Both the position numbers and the translations under genes were made by a program. A stretch of 64,000 bases of DNA from NCBI RefSeq assembly GCF_000355675.1, contig NC_020888.1, positions 469,001 through 533,000 of the forward strand, given 5' to 3'. The notes under the pieces are model-generated. The model did no database searches. It saw only the letters and a program-made list of their open reading frames with translations, and was not told where the DNA came from. Position 1 is the first letter of the stretch. Each line of letters starts with the position of its first letter. Shown here one piece after another: positions 44,793-52,806 of the stretch. This DNA comes from Thalassolituus oleivorans MIL-1. Lineage in GTDB: Bacteria; Pseudomonadota; Gammaproteobacteria; Pseudomonadales; Oceanobacteraceae.

Positions 44793-44997
44793 CAAACAAC
44801 CAAACTGCCAAGTCTGCGAAGACACCGGCATCGACGACCGCACGCCGAATTACCGTGCATGTGATCAATGCCGCAAGGGCCGCTTACTGTATTTAAATCA
44901 CCTTCGCTTAAAAGCGGAGGAGCTACAGCAAGCCGTGTACAGCACCGAGCGCGAAATTACCGCGCTAGAAAAATCAATTCCTTTGGTGGAGGCATAA
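44782..44997 (+). CDS. Small Cys-rich phage protein
   Basis: The 71-residue protein (MTANKQPNCQVCEDTGIDDR) has two Cys pairs (CQVC, CDQCRKG), a DnaJ-like or zinc-ribbon spacing, then a coiled coil. ATG 44782 follows GGGAGGTGG and lies within the end of the DUF3164 gene. Confidence 0.6.
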   Translation: MTANKQPNCQVCEDTGIDDRTPNYRACDQCRKGRLLYLNHLRLKAEELQQAVYSTEREITALEKSIPLVEA

Positions 44998-44999
44998 AT

Positions 45000-45281
45000 A
45001 TGGCTATTCAACTAACCCCGAAAAATAGCAACGTTCAGCGTCTAATCGTTGCAGATAAAACGTTTTCGTTGCTCGTCGAAGGCCCGCTTAAAAAGATCAT
45101 TCAAGCGCCGGTAGATGACATTCAACTAGACGACAAAACAGCAATAAGCTGCGCAATCGCACTAGAGAAATGGATCCCACCTACAGGCTGGTTTGCTAGT
45201 GGTAAAGAGTACAGCGGACTATGCACATTCCTAGATCTGTTTCGTCGTTCAGGCGGCTTGCACATAAAGATAGAGGGCTAA
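45000..45281 (+). CDS. Hypothetical phage protein
   Basis: The 93-residue protein begins MAIQLTPKNSNVQRLIVADK. ATG 45000 follows GGTGGAGG. The frame is open further upstream but those codons overlap the previous gene. No family recognised. Confidence 0.6.
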   Translation: MAIQLTPKNSNVQRLIVADKTFSLLVEGPLKKIIQAPVDDIQLDDKTAISCAIALEKWIPPTGWFASGKEYSGLCTFLDLFRRSGGLHIKIEG

Positions 45282-45284
45282 CGC

Positions 45285-45737
45285 ATGGCAATTACAAAAG
45301 ATCAATGGGCGAAAATCCAAGAGCGGCTAAAAAGCTCATTCGCAACAATGCAGTTTATTGTTGGCGAACACACAATTTCTGTTGAGCGCCGTTCGATCTC
45401 AGAAAGTAAAACTGCACTAGCGGTGTTTGTCGATGGCCAGATCGAATGGAAAAATGCATTCGACTCTGATGGGGATCGCCCAGACATCATCACAAAAGTT
45501 TGGCGGCGTCGCTCAAAGGCAATATTTCCACCGGCCAAAAAAGCGAAGTTAATAAAGAACTTTGGCAAGCGGAAAGCCAAAGAATATTTCCCAAAGATGG
45601 ATGAGGTAATGGAAAGCTATGATCCTTTTTTCAACACCGCAGCATCGTTAGTTCGCCAGTTTAAAAAAATCGAAGGCATTGAACTGTCGGAAAAAATGCA
45701 AGCGAAGTTAGCAGCGTTGGAAGAGGTAGCGCTATGA
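45285..45737 (+). CDS. Hypothetical basic phage protein
   Basis: The 150-residue protein (MAITKDQWAKIQERLKSSFA) has a Lys/Arg-rich middle (KVWRRRSKAIFPPAKKAKLI) and a helical end. Probably nucleic-acid-binding by charge; not recognised. The stop overlaps the start of the next small gene. Confidence 0.6.
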   Translation: MAITKDQWAKIQERLKSSFATMQFIVGEHTISVERRSISESKTALAVFVDGQIEWKNAFDSDGDRPDIITKVWRRRSKAIFPPAKKAKLIKNFGKRKAKEYFPKMDEVMESYDPFFNTAASLVRQFKKIEGIELSEKMQAKLAALEEVAL

Positions 45738-45814
45738 ACTACTTCACCATACAAGGCACCGCCTGCATCACTGCGCTACTCGTCGTCACCTTCTGTGTGT
45801 GGGTAGGGATATGA
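45734..45814 (+). CDS. 26-residue single-TM phage peptide
   Basis: ATGA overlaps on both sides (start within the stop of the previous gene, stop overlapping ATG at 45811) frame a 26-codon gene, MNYFTIQGTACITALLVVTF then CVWVGI. Almost all of it is one hydrophobic helix. The perfect coupling on both sides suggests a real gene too short for usual calling. Confidence 0.5.
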   Translation: MNYFTIQGTACITALLVVTFCVWVGI

Positions 45815-46002
45815 GCGGCATGGTTTGCATGATCGATGACTGCAACAACATCGCGACCAACACCGTCACGCGAATAGAGCAGCCACCACAGCGACAGTTT
45901 GATTGTTGCTGCGATTGCGCTATCACGTACACAGACACAGAGCTTGGGCGGTTGGTATTTAAGGTTGGCGAGATAGATAAAAATCAGCGAGGCGATAATT
46001 AA
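45811..46002 (+). CDS. Small Cys-rich phage protein
   Basis: The 63-residue protein (MSGMVCMIDDCNNIATNTVT) has a CxxxxC and a CCCDC cluster, likely zinc-binding. It is coupled by start/stop overlaps to both neighbours. Confidence 0.55.
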   Translation: MSGMVCMIDDCNNIATNTVTRIEQPPQRQFDCCCDCAITYTDTELGRLVFKVGEIDKNQRGDN

Positions 46003-46211
46003 TGGCCATCATAAATACAGAATGTAAGTGCGGTAAAAAAATAACAGTCCGCACAAATGCGGATTCAAAAGGAACATTCAGAAAGGATCGTAAACAGGTC
46101 ATCTACACCGACCAACCATTAACTGACGATGGCCGCGAGTACGATATTTTTAGATGTGAATCATGCAGTGAACCGATAGCACAAAGCTGTGCTGATGCTG
46201 CATACGAATAA
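46002..46211 (+). CDS. Hypothetical zinc-ribbon-like phage protein
   Basis: The 69-residue protein (MAIINTECKCGKKITVRTNA) has CKCGK and CESCSEPI, spacing typical of a small zinc ribbon. Confidence 0.6.
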   Translation: MAIINTECKCGKKITVRTNADSKGTFRKDRKQVIYTDQPLTDDGREYDIFRCESCSEPIAQSCADAAYE

Positions 46212-46278
46212 CCCTAGTTTTAATGGGCTGGAGCGTAGCGACAGTCCACGATTCAAATGTTTGTTATTCGGAGAGGTG

Positions 46279-46434
46279 ATGAAAATGTTCTTCGCATTGT
46301 TAATGCTGGTTTTCGGCGTATGGATAGGCTGGGAGTGGGCACATTCGACAATAGCTACAGAGTGCGAGCGTCAAGGGTCGTTCTATGTTGGCAAAAAAAC
46401 GTTTAAGTGTTCGGAAATCACCGAACACGAATAA
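46279..46434 (+). CDS. Small single-TM phage protein
   Basis: The 51-residue protein begins MKMFFALLMLVFGVWIGWEW, one TM helix, followed by CERQGSFYVGKKTFKCSEI, a Cys-pair tail. GGAGAGG precedes the ATG at 46279; the longer upstream frame has no ribosome site and overlaps the previous gene. Confidence 0.55.
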   Translation: MKMFFALLMLVFGVWIGWEWAHSTIATECERQGSFYVGKKTFKCSEITEHE

Positions 46435-46519
46435 CCGCGCATTAATTTGCGTAGCGAAGCGGAGTCAAAATTGAATGCTTTGTTAGCTGTCGATCTTTAG
46501 CTTAATAGTGAGGAAAATT

Positions 46520-46873
46520 ATGAATAAAGTAACCGTAGATGCAGAAGCACTGAGAAAAATACTTTCGGCGCTGAATGGGCCTGATCATTTGATTCGCGAG
46601 ATACAAGTTACTAGCGACTTTAACGGCCAAAACTGCCCAATCACAACTTTAACCAAGCAATGGAATGATGCAAATTTAGCAGCCGCTGTGCATGAGCAGG
46701 AGACACGAAGGGGATGCAGTGATGATGCAGCTCGCTACCGCTGGCTGAGAGATCGAGATATTAATCAGATAGAGCTGCGCGGATTGTTTGTGGGACAGAC
46801 GCCGGAAAACATTGTAATCAATGGTATTGATTTAGATAAAGCTGTCGATGTTGCCATGAGCACAGACAACTAA
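46520..46873 (+). CDS. Hypothetical phage protein
   Basis: The 117-residue protein starts MNKVTVDAEALRKILSALNG and includes DDAARYRWLRDRDINQIELR, a motif common in phage proteins of unknown role. GAGGAAAATT precedes the ATG. Confidence 0.65.
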   Translation: MNKVTVDAEALRKILSALNGPDHLIREIQVTSDFNGQNCPITTLTKQWNDANLAAAVHEQETRRGCSDDAARYRWLRDRDINQIELRGLFVGQTPENIVINGIDLDKAVDVAMSTDN

Positions 46874-46953
46874 CGCCTCGCACACTAGCCGAGGCACGAG
46901 GTCTCGTGTTGTGAGTGTGTTATTGATCGATCATTTAAAACAGGTTTAAAAAC

Positions 46954-47400
46954 ATGGCTAATTTAAAAGCACAAATCCACATCGCCAAAAGCCAATTAAA
47001 CATGGACGACGACACCTATCGCGCCCTGCTGAAAAGCGCGACGGGCAAAACCAGTTGCAAAGACATGGGCATCATCGATCTCAACAAAGCGCTGCAAGCA
47101 TTTAAAGATCGCGGCTTTAAATCGACAAAACCACGCCCAGGCAAAAAAGCGTTGTCGCCCAAATCCAAAGGCACCCGCGTCGATAAAATGCGAGCGATCT
47201 GGATCACGATGCAACAGCGCGGATTGATCCGCGACAGCAGCGAAGCCGCATTGCTGCATTGGGTGCAGGGCCAGCTCGACAAGCGAGCCGCTCCGCCGAT
47301 CGACTCGCTGCAATGGTTAGACGGCCACGCCGAATGCAATCAGCTGCTAGAGCAGCTTAAACAATGGTCACAACGCAAGCCCAAGCAACAAACGAAATAA
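46954..47400 (+). CDS. GemA/gp16-family phage regulatory protein
   Basis: The 148-residue protein opens NLKAQIHIAKSQLNMDDDTY and continues RALLKSATGKTSCKDM, the gp16/GemA (DUF1018) pattern, with a central basic linker. GemA of Mu changes host gene expression and gyrase-related DNA topology. The stop lies 14 bp before the Mor-type start. Confidence 0.88.
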   Translation: MANLKAQIHIAKSQLNMDDDTYRALLKSATGKTSCKDMGIIDLNKALQAFKDRGFKSTKPRPGKKALSPKSKGTRVDKMRAIWITMQQRGLIRDSSEAALLHWVQGQLDKRAAPPIDSLQWLDGHAECNQLLEQLKQWSQRKPKQQTK

Positions 47401-47414
47401 CAGCAGGTAAACAC

Positions 47415-47810
47415 ATGGCACATCAATACGACACACAGCTACTGCCCGAATCGATACGCGAATTAATCGACGTTGTCGGATTACAGGCTGCACTCGCAAT
47501 CGTTGAAGAGCGCGGCGGTGTCCGTTTATTTGTGCCTAAGATCTACAAGCCAGACCATTGGCTATGCAAACTCATCGGCACCGATCCTGCCGCCAAATTG
47601 ATTGCGTACTACGGCGGCGAAGAAATAGAGATCTCAAGATGTGCCGCCGCGCTCAATGCAGTTAAAGAACATCAAATTGCAAACAGCGATGCCAGCAACT
47701 CAGAACTAGCAAGACAGTATGGCTACACCGAACGCGGGATCAGAAAGCTGCGACGCCGCGTAGAAGAACGTGACGGCATCAATACAAGTCAGATAGGATT
47801 GTTTGATTAA
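47415..47810 (+). CDS. mor: Mor-family transcription activator
   Basis: The 131-residue protein has IRELIDVVGLQAALAIVEE, RGGVRLFVPK, a C-terminal HTH (SNSELARQYGYTERGIRKLR) and the layout of Mor/C activators of Mu. Mor turns on the middle promoter, C the late promoters; only one copy is seen in the window, so it may serve late genes directly. Start at 47415; upstream frame overlaps gemA. Confidence 0.88.
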   Translation: MAHQYDTQLLPESIRELIDVVGLQAALAIVEERGGVRLFVPKIYKPDHWLCKLIGTDPAAKLIAYYGGEEIEISRCAAALNAVKEHQIANSDASNSELARQYGYTERGIRKLRRRVEERDGINTSQIGLFD

Positions 47811-47819
47811 CTTTAGTGG

Positions 47820-47946
47820 TTATATTTTTAGAGTGGAATCCGTAGGCTGATACGGGCTGGGGTATGACAGCAGGCAAAGGGCCAAAAACATATCTGACAC
47901 CGACGCGCTATTCTGGGATCAGCTCCAGAACACTCTAAAAATATAA
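47820..47946. ncRNA. Candidate structured RNA or element with 16-bp inverted ends
   Basis: A perfect 16-bp inverted repeat, 47820-47835 (TTATATTTTTAGAGTG) and 47931-47946 (CACTCTAAAAATATAA), encloses 95 bases. These contain two further perfect hairpins: CCGTA/TACGG (47840-47855) and TTCTGG/CCAGAA (47911-47930), the latter directly against the outer stem. As RNA this would fold into a multi-branched structure. No open frame fills it. It lies between mor and the Com-like gene. It could be a phage small RNA, an mRNA leader acting on com, or a miniature mobile element; no target duplication was seen. Confidence 0.5.
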
Positions 47947-47969
47947 TTGCTCACCTTTGAGGATACGCG

Positions 47970-48167
47970 ATGGCCGATATTACAAAACTGCCACCGGGAA
48001 TAGAGATTCGCAAATGCCCAAGCTGCGGCTACCTGATGCATCAGGCCGAAATTGACGCCGCACGGCTGGATTTTCGCTGTCCACGTTGCCAAAAGCATTC
48101 ACTACGAGAATTTGTACCGGATAGCCCGCCAGAGCCACCAAAGCCAAGAAAACGAAAAGCGGCATAA
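47970..48167 (+). CDS. Com-like zinc-ribbon protein
   Basis: The 65-residue protein has KCPSCGYLMHQAEI (about residues 14-27) and FRCPRCQKHSLREF (about 35-48), the two CxxC knuckles and spacing of the Mu Com family, then a Pro/Lys tail. Com binds mRNA and permits translation of the DNA-modifying Mom protein in Mu. No mom gene is in the window. TGAGGA precedes the ATG. Confidence 0.8.
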   Translation: MADITKLPPGIEIRKCPSCGYLMHQAEIDAARLDFRCPRCQKHSLREFVPDSPPEPPKPRKRKAA

Positions 48168-48214
48168 TATGTATAACTTCCACGAACCGATCAATTAAAT
48201 TAATAGGTAACCAC

Positions 48215-48421
48215 ATGAATAATTGGAAATTCAAAGATAGAGCCGAAGTTGCACAAGCAATAAAAGATGAGGGATTGGAATACTTTGTTACTGGGTATTC
48301 TCAATCTACGCAAATGCCAGATGAAGAACTAGAAAAGATATTCGAGAAAGCTGCGCAAGTATATGAAGATTTCAAAGAAGTTCTTGAAGAGCTTGCAGAG
48401 TCTGTGGGTATAAAAACTTAA
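48215..48421 (+). CDS. Small acidic phage protein
   Basis: The 68-residue, strongly acidic helical protein (MNNWKFKDRAEVAQAIKDEG ... EVLEELAESVG) carries no known domain. The acidity would fit a DNA mimic or anti-defence protein, but nothing else supports this. Confidence 0.5.
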   Translation: MNNWKFKDRAEVAQAIKDEGLEYFVTGYSQSTQMPDEELEKIFEKAAQVYEDFKEVLEELAESVGIKT

Positions 48422-48488
48422 CCCTCAATCCCCCAATAGCGCCCAACACCAGCACTGTGTTATTGTTTATTTAGCAAAACACACCCCG

Positions 48489-48506
48489 CCGGAACACGTT
48501 CCCCCG
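48489..48506 (+). promoter_or_regulatory. Shared 18-bp motif upstream of lysis genes
   Basis: CCGGAACACGTTCCCCCG, with inner inverted arms GGAAC/GTTCC, lies 90 bp before the endolysin gene. The identical 18 bases are found at 58758-58775 upstream of the head protease. Both are in the only sizeable late-region gaps. A late-promoter activator site is the likely meaning. Confidence 0.6.
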
Positions 48507-48595
48507 CCTAAATTACAACCCGCAAACGTACTCTTTAGATTCTGAAAACGATCACTTAGCAGATCAATCAAATCGACAGAGGGGCGGGCCATGTA

Positions 48596-49108
48596 ATGCG
48601 TATCAAACTCAGCGATAACTTTTATCTAGACGAATTCACGCGCTCGCAAACTGCGGCGCGTTTCGGTATAGATAACAGCATAAAAATTGGCAGTATGGAA
48701 TACCTAAACGTCGTGCGTCTATGTCGCGACGTATTGCAGCCAATCCGCAATGCGCTGGGGCCGGTTTACATCAGCTCAGGCTATCGCTGTGCTCAGCTCA
48801 ACAAAAAAATGGACGGCGCTGCTAATTCACAGCATACCAAGGGCGAAGCCGCAGACATCACAGTCACCGATCACACGCCGTTGCAGGTCGCAAACTGGTG
48901 CGCAGCAAACCTAACCAATTACGATCAAATCATTCACGAGTTTGGCGAATGGGTGCATGCATCCGTGCCTCGCAATCTCAACACTCCGCGCCTGCAAACA
49001 TTAACCGCAATCAAAGTCCCTCGCGCTATCGGTAAGCCAAAAACGGTTTATATAGACGGCATTTTATCGGTTGATATGGCCGCAGCCTGGAACAGGTTAA
49101 ACAAATGA
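48596..49108 (+). CDS. Phage endolysin, peptidase M15 family
   Basis: The 170-residue protein has SSGYRCAQLNKKMDGAANSQ, then HTKGEAADI, and HEFGEWVHAS, the M15_3 zinc-site pattern SxHxxGxAxD ... H. It cleaves peptidoglycan peptide cross-links at lysis. AGAGGGGCGG precedes the ATG. First gene of the late lysis block. Confidence 0.92.
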   Translation: MRIKLSDNFYLDEFTRSQTAARFGIDNSIKIGSMEYLNVVRLCRDVLQPIRNALGPVYISSGYRCAQLNKKMDGAANSQHTKGEAADITVTDHTPLQVANWCAANLTNYDQIIHEFGEWVHASVPRNLNTPRLQTLTAIKVPRAIGKPKTVYIDGILSVDMAAAWNRLNK

Positions 49109-49335
49109 TTAAGCTCTGCGACGCACGCGGCAAGCAATCGACCACGCTATTTTTCGTCAGTGTTTCGTGGGTTGCGTTGCTCATTAAATTTCTGATTGCA
49201 GGTATGACACTTGGGCCGCTCGGCACCATGCACGAAATGAGCGCAATGGATTTTGGCAGCGCAGTTACCGCCGTGCTCGCCATTTGGCTAGGCCGAGAAT
49301 GGACAGAAAAGCGCAAACCAGAGGCGACCCAATGA
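49105..49335 (+). CDS. Small two-TM protein, holin candidate
   Basis: The 76-residue protein has hydrophobic segments at about 15-37 (TLFFVSVSWVALLIKFLIAG) and 48-62 (FGSAVTAVLAIWLG), and a charged tail EWTEKRKPEATQ. Size, topology and position between endolysin and spanins fit a holin or antiholin. Confidence 0.65.
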   Translation: MIKLCDARGKQSTTLFFVSVSWVALLIKFLIAGMTLGPLGTMHEMSAMDFGSAVTAVLAIWLGREWTEKRKPEATQ

Positions 49336-49598
49336 ATAGCGTATTAACAAAACTAACAGCGGCATTTGCCGTTGCGCTTGGTTTCTTAGCGCTGCTTTTT
49401 CGCGGGCGTGCGCAACAACAAAAAGCCAAGGCCGATAAAGCCGAACAGCAAGCCGCCGCTGCCAATGTCGTTGTCGATCACAACACGGCATTGCAGCAAG
49501 CCCAAGCCGACCAAGCCAAGCAACACAAACAGGAGCAACGCGATGAAGCGCAGCAAATTGCTGATGGCGATCGTAGCCACCTTGATAGCAACTGGTAG
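49332..49598 (+). CDS. Rz-like inner-membrane spanin
   Basis: The 88-residue protein has one N-terminal TM (LTAAFAVALGFLALLF, about 6-22) and a long Gln/Ala/Lys-rich coiled coil. It overlaps the Rz1-like gene in another frame, the classic spanin layout. Confidence 0.75.
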   Translation: MNSVLTKLTAAFAVALGFLALLFRGRAQQQKAKADKAEQQAAAANVVVDHNTALQQAQADQAKQHKQEQRDEAQQIADGDRSHLDSNW

Positions 49599-49803
49599 CA
49601 CCGGCTGCACATCGCAGCGCGTGCAATACCAGATCTTACCGTTGCTACTGCCAGAGCGTCCGCTGCTACCGGCTATCAGCGCAGACGAACTGCAATGCCT
49701 AAGCGCCGAAACATATAGCAAATTAGCCGAGCGCAACCGCTTGCGGCGTCAGTATGCAGAACAACTAGAAACCATTATTACCAGCACACATGGACAGCAT
49801 TAA
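49543..49803 (+). CDS. Rz1-like outer-membrane spanin lipoprotein
   Basis: The 86-residue protein begins MKRSKLLMAIVATLIATGST with a lipobox ending STGC (Cys about residue 22), then a Pro/Leu-rich segment (LLLPERPLLPAI) and a helical tail. It starts inside the Rz-like gene, +1 or -1 frame, and extends beyond it. With Rz it fuses inner and outer membranes in the last lysis step. Longer than lambda Rz1. Confidence 0.72.
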   Translation: MKRSKLLMAIVATLIATGSTGCTSQRVQYQILPLLLPERPLLPAISADELQCLSAETYSKLAERNRLRRQYAEQLETIITSTHGQH

Positions 49804-50030
49804 TGGACGATTTAGACCGCGCAAAAGACCTGGAAATTTTTCAGCGCGATAACGCGTTAAACGCGCAAAAACTGAAAGCCAAAGAGCCACCGCAAGACAT
49901 CGACGAGGACGGCACAGTCTGGTGTATCGACTGCGGCGATGAAGTTAGCAGGCAACGACTAGCAGCCAAACCCAACGCGGCGCGCTGCATCGACTGCCAA
50001 CAGTTATCAGAGCTACGGGATAAATGCTGA
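49803..50030 (+). CDS. TraR/DksA-type zinc-finger protein
   Basis: The 75-residue protein has CIDCGDEVSRQRL ... AARCIDCQQLSE (about 39-66), the C4 zinc finger of TraR/DksA proteins. Phage TraR-like proteins bind RNA polymerase in the secondary channel and change promoter choice without ppGpp. Common in the late block of Mu-like phages. Confidence 0.88.
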   Translation: MDDLDRAKDLEIFQRDNALNAQKLKAKEPPQDIDEDGTVWCIDCGDEVSRQRLAAKPNAARCIDCQQLSELRDKC

Positions 50031-50404
50031 TGCTAGAAGCTATGGACTACAAAGCGCTCACATTTTGGTATCAGGTTGCACAAGGGCTGATCACATTAGC
50101 CATGTTTATTTACGTCGTACTCACGAATAAACAAAAAGCCAACGCATCGGCGATAGAAACATTACGTAAAGAAATGGCCGAAGAATTAGAAGACCTTGGC
50201 AAAGAAATCGAAGATGTCGCAACACGTTCAACGCGCATTGAAACCAATCTAGAGCACATGCCCGGTCATAGCGATATGGGTGACATACACAACCGAGTTA
50301 ACGAAACAGCACAGCGATTAACATCAGTTGAAGGTGAATTAAAACAAATGAATAACACCTTGCTTTTGATCAATCGTCATTTGATCAGCGGAGATAAGAA
50401 ATGA
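50024..50404 (+). CDS. DUF2730 phage protein
   Basis: The 126-residue protein has one TM (about 13-35, FWYQVAQGLITLAMFIYVVL) and a coiled coil (about 40-120). Matches DUF2730, the gp25-position protein of Mu-like phages. Start 50024 overlaps the previous stop; ATGs at 50030 and 50042 are alternatives. Confidence 0.8.
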   Translation: MLMLEAMDYKALTFWYQVAQGLITLAMFIYVVLTNKQKANASAIETLRKEMAEELEDLGKEIEDVATRSTRIETNLEHMPGHSDMGDIHNRVNETAQRLTSVEGELKQMNNTLLLINRHLISGDKK

Positions 50405-50697
50405 GCTACAACGATATCGTCACCGAAGATCAGCGCCTAGTCATATTGCGCTCGTTAAAAGAAGCGCCCGGCGGAAAGTCCAACGACTCTATGCTGCATA
50501 AAATGCTAGGCATCTGGGGGCATCACATCAGCCGCGACAAAGTGAAATCGCACCTTTACTGGCTGGCAGAAATGGAGCTGCTCGAAGTCGAAACCATCTT
50601 AAGCACCGACGTTGTAAAAATAACAAGTCGCGGTTTTGATGTTGCCGAAGGTTCAGCCAGCGTGCCAGGCGTAGCAACTCCACGCCCAGGAGCTTGA
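50401..50697 (+). CDS. Mu gp26-like winged-helix protein
   Basis: The 98-residue protein (EDQRLVILRSLKEAPGGKSN, SRDKVKSHLYWLAEMELLEV) has the ArsR-like winged-helix look that is typical for the gp26 position of Mu-like phages, just before gp27. Function unknown. Confidence 0.75.
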   Translation: MSYNDIVTEDQRLVILRSLKEAPGGKSNDSMLHKMLGIWGHHISRDKVKSHLYWLAEMELLEVETILSTDVVKITSRGFDVAEGSASVPGVATPRPGA

Positions 50698-50698
50698 T

Positions 50699-51265
50699 AT
50701 GACTAAAACCACTCGTGGTCGTGGATCAAAAATAGAGCAGCTACCCGACGCGGTTAAATCGCTGTTAAACGCCATGTTGCGCGATCAGCAATACACACAG
50801 CAAGACATACTCGACGAAGTTAATACACAGCTCGAAGCCATAGGCGCAGACGAAGACAAGATCAGCCGCAGCGGATTAAATCGCTACGCAACACGCATGG
50901 CGGCCATCGGCAAAAAGATGCAAGAAACCAACTCCATCGCTAACGCGTGGGTGTCCAAATTGGGCGAAGCCCCAACAGGTGATATCGGCAAATTGCTCAT
51001 CCAAATGACCCAAACAATGGCGTTTGAATTAGCAGCAACCGCCAGCGAAGACGATGAACCGGCATCACTTGGCTTGCTAAAAGACCTCGCCTTAACCGTC
51101 CAACGCCTAGAAAAAACCCGCATGGACAGCATCAAAAATGAAAAAGAAATTCGCAAAGCCTTTGCCGAGCAAGCCGCCAACAAAGCAGAAGAAGTTGCCA
51201 AAGGTGCAGGCTTAAGCCGCGAAGCCATCCGCACCATCAAAAACGAAATACTGGGGATCGCGTAA
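50699..51265 (+). CDS. Mu gp27-like protein (DUF3486), small terminase candidate
   Basis: The 188-residue protein begins KTTRGRGSKIEQLPDAVKSL and has SGLNRYATRMAAIGKKMQET, the DUF3486 pattern. In Mu-like phages it precedes the large terminase and is thought to be the small DNA-recognition subunit. It overlaps gp28 by one base. Confidence 0.88.
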   Translation: MTKTTRGRGSKIEQLPDAVKSLLNAMLRDQQYTQQDILDEVNTQLEAIGADEDKISRSGLNRYATRMAAIGKKMQETNSIANAWVSKLGEAPTGDIGKLLIQMTQTMAFELAATASEDDEPASLGLLKDLALTVQRLEKTRMDSIKNEKEIRKAFAEQAANKAEEVAKGAGLSREAIRTIKNEILGIA

Positions 51266-52797
51266 TGCAGCTGCCTGAGCTTATTCCCTACAACTCAAAC
51301 GAGCTGCTACTCGGCTATCAAAAACGCTGGGTGGCTGATGAATCGCCGTTAAAAATTGCAGAGAAATCACGACGCACAGGTTTAACCTGGGCCGAAGCCG
51401 CCGACGCCACCTTAACCGCGAGCGCCGCTAAATCCGCAGGCGGTACCAACCATTTTTACGTTGGCTCTAACAAAGAAATGGCCCGCGAATTTATCGACGC
51501 CGTGGCCATGTGGGCAAAAGCATTCGACAAAGTCGCGACCGAAATCAGCGAAGAAGTATTCACAGACGAAGACAAAGACATCCTAACTTTTGTCGTCTAC
51601 TTCGACAGCGGCTATAAAGTGCAGGCGCTGTCGTCCAACCCATCCAACCTGCGTGGTATGCAAGGCAATGTCACCATCGATGAGGCCGCGTTCCATGAGC
51701 GCCTAGCCGAAGTATTAAAAGCTGCACTCGCACTCACCATGTGGGGCGCTAAAGTGCGTTTAATCAGCACGCACAACGGCGACGAAAGCATCTTTAACGA
51801 GCTAATAAACGACAGCCGTGCAGGTAAAAAACGCTACAGCGTGCATCGCATCACACTAGACGACGCCTGCCGCGAAGGCTTATACCAGCGCATTTGCGAA
51901 CGCACCGGCAAGCAGTGGAGTATCGAAGCAGAAGAAGACTGGAAAGCTGGCCTGCTCAAAGACACCGCCACCGAAGAAGACGCCCTAGAAGAATACTATT
52001 GCGTGCCCAAGTCAGGCGGCGGCGCGTACCTGCCGCGCATCCTAATCGAAGCGCGCATGCGCCCAGAATATACCGTCGTGCAATATCGTGGCACGACCGA
52101 GTTTAACCAATGGCCAGAGCACATCCGCGAAGCGGAAATGAACGACTGGTGCGAGCAAAACCTACTGCCGTTATTAGTGGTATTAGATCCAAAGCTGCAT
52201 CACTGCGTGGGCGAAGACTTTGGCCGCTCATCCGACATGACCGTCATTTCACCCATGCAGGTGGGGCAAGATCTCATACGCCGTGTGCCGTTTTTATGCG
52301 AGCTGCACAACGTACCGTTTAAACAGCAAGAGCAAGTTTTTAACTACATCGCCGACCGGCTGCCACGTCTTTATGCCGGAGCGTTAGACGGTCGCGGTAA
52401 CGGCCAATACATGGCCGAGCAAGCAGGATATCGCTACGGCCAAGGCCGCATGGAATCGGTCATGCTTTCCCAGGGCTTTTATTTAGAGCACATGCCCAAG
52501 TTCAAAGCTGCGTTTGAAGACGACAAAATCCACATCCCACAGCATGCCGACATCCTGTCCGATCTGCGTGCCTTGCAAGTGATAAAGGGCATCCCCAAGC
52601 TGCCCGACACCAAAACCGACAGCAAAAAACAACGCCACGGCGACTCGGCCATCGCGCTCTTTCTTGCTTACTACGCCTCACTCATGGAAGTCGAAGAGTT
52701 CGCCTACCACAGCGCCGCCAAACACCAGAACCGCAACGACGACCAACGTCACCGATCCATTCGCACAACAGGCGGCTTTCGTCGCGGCTGTTTGTAG
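51265..52797 (+). CDS. Mu gp28-like terminase large subunit
   Basis: The 510-residue protein has the ATPase motif KSRRTGLTW (residues 34-42), Walker B VTIDEAAF (about 135), the LRGMQGNV coupling region and the nuclease part with GEDFGRSSDMTV (about 313) and ALDGRGNGQ (about 375). It packages DNA into the head. Confidence 0.93.
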   Translation: MQLPELIPYNSNELLLGYQKRWVADESPLKIAEKSRRTGLTWAEAADATLTASAAKSAGGTNHFYVGSNKEMAREFIDAVAMWAKAFDKVATEISEEVFTDEDKDILTFVVYFDSGYKVQALSSNPSNLRGMQGNVTIDEAAFHERLAEVLKAALALTMWGAKVRLISTHNGDESIFNELINDSRAGKKRYSVHRITLDDACREGLYQRICERTGKQWSIEAEEDWKAGLLKDTATEEDALEEYYCVPKSGGGAYLPRILIEARMRPEYTVVQYRGTTEFNQWPEHIREAEMNDWCEQNLLPLLVVLDPKLHHCVGEDFGRSSDMTVISPMQVGQDLIRRVPFLCELHNVPFKQQEQVFNYIADRLPRLYAGALDGRGNGQYMAEQAGYRYGQGRMESVMLSQGFYLEHMPKFKAAFEDDKIHIPQHADILSDLRALQVIKGIPKLPDTKTDSKKQRHGDSAIALFLAYYASLMEVEEFAYHSAAKHQNRNDDQRHRSIRTTGGFRRGCL

Positions 52798-52806
52798 GAG
52801 TAAAAC

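Noticed and set aside
47820..47946. Integron attC site or tRNA
   Set aside because: No RYYYAAC/GTTRRRY core sites and no cloverleaf; the stem is a simple 16-bp perfect repeat.
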